A DNA stretch of 64,000 nt from Daphnia pulex (taxonomy: Eukaryota > Arthropoda > Branchiopoda > Diplostraca > Daphniidae): contig NC_060019.1 of NCBI RefSeq assembly GCF_021134715.1, positions 1,364,001-1,428,000 on the forward strand, given 5' to 3'. This document shows, in pieces, positions 60,863 through 64,000 of this stretch. A program made the translations under genes and the position numbers. How positions within the stretch are numbered: position 1 is the stretch's first letter; each line of letters begins with the position of its first letter. The notes beneath the pieces are model-generated. The model was not told the origin of the DNA, made no database searches, and was given only the letters and a program-made list of their open reading frames with translations.

Positions 60863-63706
60863 ATGGAAATCGAATGCGGCAAAAAAATCTTGGGGAGAGG
60901 AGGATTTGGAATCGTCTTTGATGGTTTTTGGGGTCCAAATCGCATACCAGTGGCCGTCAAGCGACTTCAGATTTTGACTCTTGAAAGCAACAAAAAAGAA
61001 GAGGAGGCGAGGGGAGAAGAGGCACTCTTAAAATTAAAGCATCCAAACGTCATTCAAATTTATCACGCCGAAAACGACAAAGACTTCAGGTAACAATTCA
61101 CGATAAGGCCGTTCAATTGTACAAGATAAGATAATGTGATTGATTCTGTAAGATATTTTGCGCTTGAACTGTGCGAAGCCTCGATGGACAAATTATTCCT
61201 ACAAGACGGTCATCCCCAAAAGTGTTGCAGGCGAATGCCCCCACGAGAAGATGTCCTTTACCAATTAGCCACGGGATTAGAATACATTCACAAAATGGGA
61301 ATGACCCACCGTGACATCAAGCCACAGAACGTCCTTATCTGGGTGGATTCAAAAAATGGCCTAGTCATAATGAAATGGGCAGACTTTGGACTAAGCAAAA
61401 AAGTCAACGAAAGAGGAACTTTTACCTTGAGCGCAATAAAAGGGACCCAAAATTGGTTCGCACCGGAACTACTAAAAATTATAGAAGAAGGTTTGGAAGA
61501 AAGTACATCGTCTTCAACACGTCAGCGAGGAACTGTGAAGAGCGATGTTTATGCTGAAGGCCTCGTCTTCGGTTATTTCTATTTAGACGGTGAACATGTT
61601 TTCGGGAATATCCACAGCAAAACGATGATTATATCTAATAATATAATCAAGAATAATCCCGTTAATATCAGCAGTAAGTGCTCTTTTTTTCAATTTTCGA
61701 AATCTTATGATTATCAAAAAATCTTAATTAAAATTCTTGATAGAAATTCAACCTGCGCACGTTCACGATCTCATCGTGAAAATGTTGGCCAGCGTACCAG
61801 AGAATAGGATCACTTCTTCAGATGTCGTTGAACTACTTGCAGAATATAGAAATCAGGTTAAAACCCAAACGGAAAATATATTCAAAAATAATATTTTCAT
61901 GAAACTATTATTTGGATTAGGTGAAGAAAGTTGTGCAACCTGGCAGCATGTTGGAAATTGATTCCGAAAAGGTTATAGAAAAGGCAGGTTATGGGATCAT
62001 CTTCGAAGGGGTCTGGGGAACAACTCGCCTTCCAGTTGCAGTTAAGCGGATGCAATTAATCCACGAACTGGGCAAGAAACAAGAAGAATTTTGGCTGAGT
62101 CTTAGTCACGACAATGTTGTCAAACTGTTTCACGCAGAAAACGACTCAAAATTCAGGTATTACTGTAATGCATTTAATTTTGAAGCAAGTTCTTGGCATA
62201 TTTAATATCAAAAGATATTATGCGCTGGAGTTGTGCCAAGCATCGATGGATCAGATCTTTCTGAAAGACGGGGATCCCAAAAAATACGGCGGACCAAAGC
62301 CTCAAGCCGAAGAAGCTCTTTACCAGTTGGCTAATGGACTGGAGTATATTCACAAAACGAAACTCATCCACTGCGACCTGAAGCCCAAAAACGTTCTACT
62401 GTTGACAGGAAATTCGTCTACTGTTGTCATGAAATGGACCAGTTTGGGGTTAAGTAAACAATTCGACGAAAATGGAACTTGCCGTATCAATAAAATCAAA
62501 GGCGGATTTGAGTGGCAGGCTCCCGAAATTTTACAAATGCTCGAAAACGAAGAGATTAATCAATCTGAAAATCAGGCAACATTGCTGCGGGAATACAACA
62601 CATTCAAAAGCGATGTCTTTTCCGAAGGACTCGTTTTCGGATATTTTCTTTTAGAAGGACTTCATCCGTTTGGTTCAATCGGCTGGAAAATTCAAGCTAA
62701 TATTAATAAATACGATGCAGTTAACCTGAATAGTAAGATAATGTACCTTTAAAAACTTTTACTTTTAACGAAATTTCTTTTTACTCTAAAGAAATCGAAC
62801 CTTCACCTCTTTCTGATTTAACTTTGAAAATGTTGACCCACCAACCGGAGGATAGAATGACGTCATCGGAAGTCGTTGATAAGTTGAACATTATCAGAGT
62901 AAAGAGATGACACAGAATTAATATCATTTAGTCAATAATACAATATTCTTATTGATTCTTATTCTCTTTGACAGAACCTTCGATTTAAGGAAATGGAAAA
63001 GACACTGTTTGAGTTGTGCACAAATCCAACTCCGAATTTAAAGGCAATGGAAAATTTAGTGAACCAAGGCATCAGCGTCAATTGCCGCAATCAACAAGGA
63101 TTAACTCCACTGCTGCAATTATTAGCCAACGGGGAAGCGTATCATAAAGAAAATTTTGTCGACATTATTCGCTATTTTGTAGCAAAGGATATCGACTTGA
63201 ATGTTGAAAACGCGTACGGAGAAAATGCCCTTCTCAAACTGATTGTTCAGTATCCAAAAGACGATTTGATCGAAATTGTTAAACTCTTCATCGACAACGG
63301 CATCGACATTAATTGCAAAAACAAATACGGCACTAACATCCTGCATTATTTGTGCGAGTACTATTTGCACGACAATTTAATCGACATCATTCAACTTTTG
63401 ATCGAAAAGGGTGTTGAAATCAATCGCATTCACGATTACGGATACAACGCTTTGCCCGTGTTGTGTCGCAATTACAACAAAGATAATCTGTTTGACGTGG
63501 TCAAACTTTTGATTGAAAACGGAATCGAAGTCCACTGCAACCCAAACAACGACGGTAATGCCCTCAACATCGTTTGTCGATATTATAAGAAAGACAACAT
63601 GATTGACATCATCCAACTTCTAAGCTCGAAAAAAGGAGGTGAACTTAATGGCAGCAGTTTACCAAATGGTTCACCGACAAAAGCAACTAAAAGAAGACAC
63701 GATTGA
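60863..63706 (+). CDS. gene D: kinase-pseudokinase-ankyrin protein (paralogue of gene A)
   Basis: Predicted 817 aa from seven exons: 60863-61089, 61153-61673, 61744-61856, 61921-62156, 62215-62732, 62792-62898, 62975-63706. Intron positions and phases match gene A. Kinase 1 (about 1-287) has G-loop GRGGFG (11-16), VAVK Lys33, HRD 128-130 and DFG 153-155. Kinase 2 (about 296-574) has a G-loop without its first Gly (IEKAGYG), Lys329, HCD 418-420 and SLG (442-444) where DFG should be, so it is even more degraded as a catalyst than in gene A. Residues from 581 carry a capping segment and five ankyrin-like repeats, then a tail ending KATKRRHD. The last exon is nearly identical to that of gene A, while kinase 1 has diverged more, including eight extra residues around EEEARGEEALL. 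No KEN domain, signal peptide or TM helix. Confidence 0.85.
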
Positions 63707-63718
63707 CCTACTTTTTAA

Positions 63719-63724
63719 AATAAA
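63719..63724 (+). terminator. poly(A) signal of gene D
   Basis: AATAAA lies 13 bp after the stop. A short direct repeat (AAATAACGCCACT, about 29 bp apart) follows. Confidence 0.45.
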
Positions 63725-63729
63725 TAACG

Positions 63730-64000
63730 CCACTTTGTTTTAACAAATAACGCCACTGTGTAACGAACCTTTTGGATTCGTTAGCAAACTTTTTCGTTAT
63801 TTGTTGAAATTAGCGGCTTATCAATATTCGTCCTCAAAGCCCTTAGCTGTCGCTTCATTGCTTTCCCACCTATTTGCTTGGAGGGAATTCCCCTTTTTCT
63901 TTGGGAATTCCCATTTTCGTACACTACGAGATGTTTTGCAAAAAACTTTATTCTCTCAGTGGAGGGGGGCGTCAATGCCATGTAGAACCCCTGCAGGGAT
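63730..64000. other. intergenic, nothing clear
   Basis: Only short open frames without recognisable content. Confidence 0.5.

Overview
The window looks like arthropod nuclear DNA, most likely a small-genome crustacean of the Daphnia type. This is inference: introns in the recognisable genes are mostly 50-75 bp, exons follow GT-AG rules, 3' ends carry AATAAA, and the proteins are animal families (MYCBP2/Highwire E3 ligase, DOMON protein, PM20D1-type M20 peptidase, LRR protein). No rRNA gene, intact tRNA gene, CRISPR array or prokaryotic feature was seen.

Layout. Positions 1 to about 24,900 form a gene desert rich in homopolymers and microsatellites with no gene I can support. From 25.2 to 36.1 kb lies a tandem cluster on the + strand of an unusual protein family: IRE1/RNase L-like kinase domains followed by ankyrin-type repeats. 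Gene A (25230-28033) encodes two kinase domains plus ankyrins. Genes B (30080-32356) and C (33980-36129) encode one kinase plus ankyrins. A decayed copy lies between B and C. From 36.3 to 46.7 kb is a second low-complexity desert that contains one compact secreted DOMON-domain gene (39856-40534). From 46.7 to 51 kb is a gene graveyard: an orphan PM20D1-like exon, degraded ORFs, a tRNA-like element and a relic of a kinase-ankyrin 3' end. On the - strand follow a 3-exon LRR gene (51508-53198) and the 3' part of a MYCBP2/highwire-like gene (54118-58241) that is 5'-truncated and carries several single-base frame breaks. A small + strand gene for a basic unknown protein (58518-59183) comes next, then gene D (60863-63706), a near-duplicate of gene A.

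The main discovery candidate is the kinase-ankyrin family. RNase L is ankyrin-(pseudo)kinase-RNase and IRE1 is sensor-TM-kinase-RNase. Here the order is reversed (kinase first, ankyrins last), no KEN RNase domain is visible, and the two-kinase genes pair an apparently active kinase with a pseudokinase that has lost the DFG aspartate. Exon phases show that the double kinase arose by duplicating the exon set of a single kinase. Shared flanks and several relics show repeated local birth and death of the family. A stress-sensing or immune-type role is speculation; nothing in the sequence proves it.
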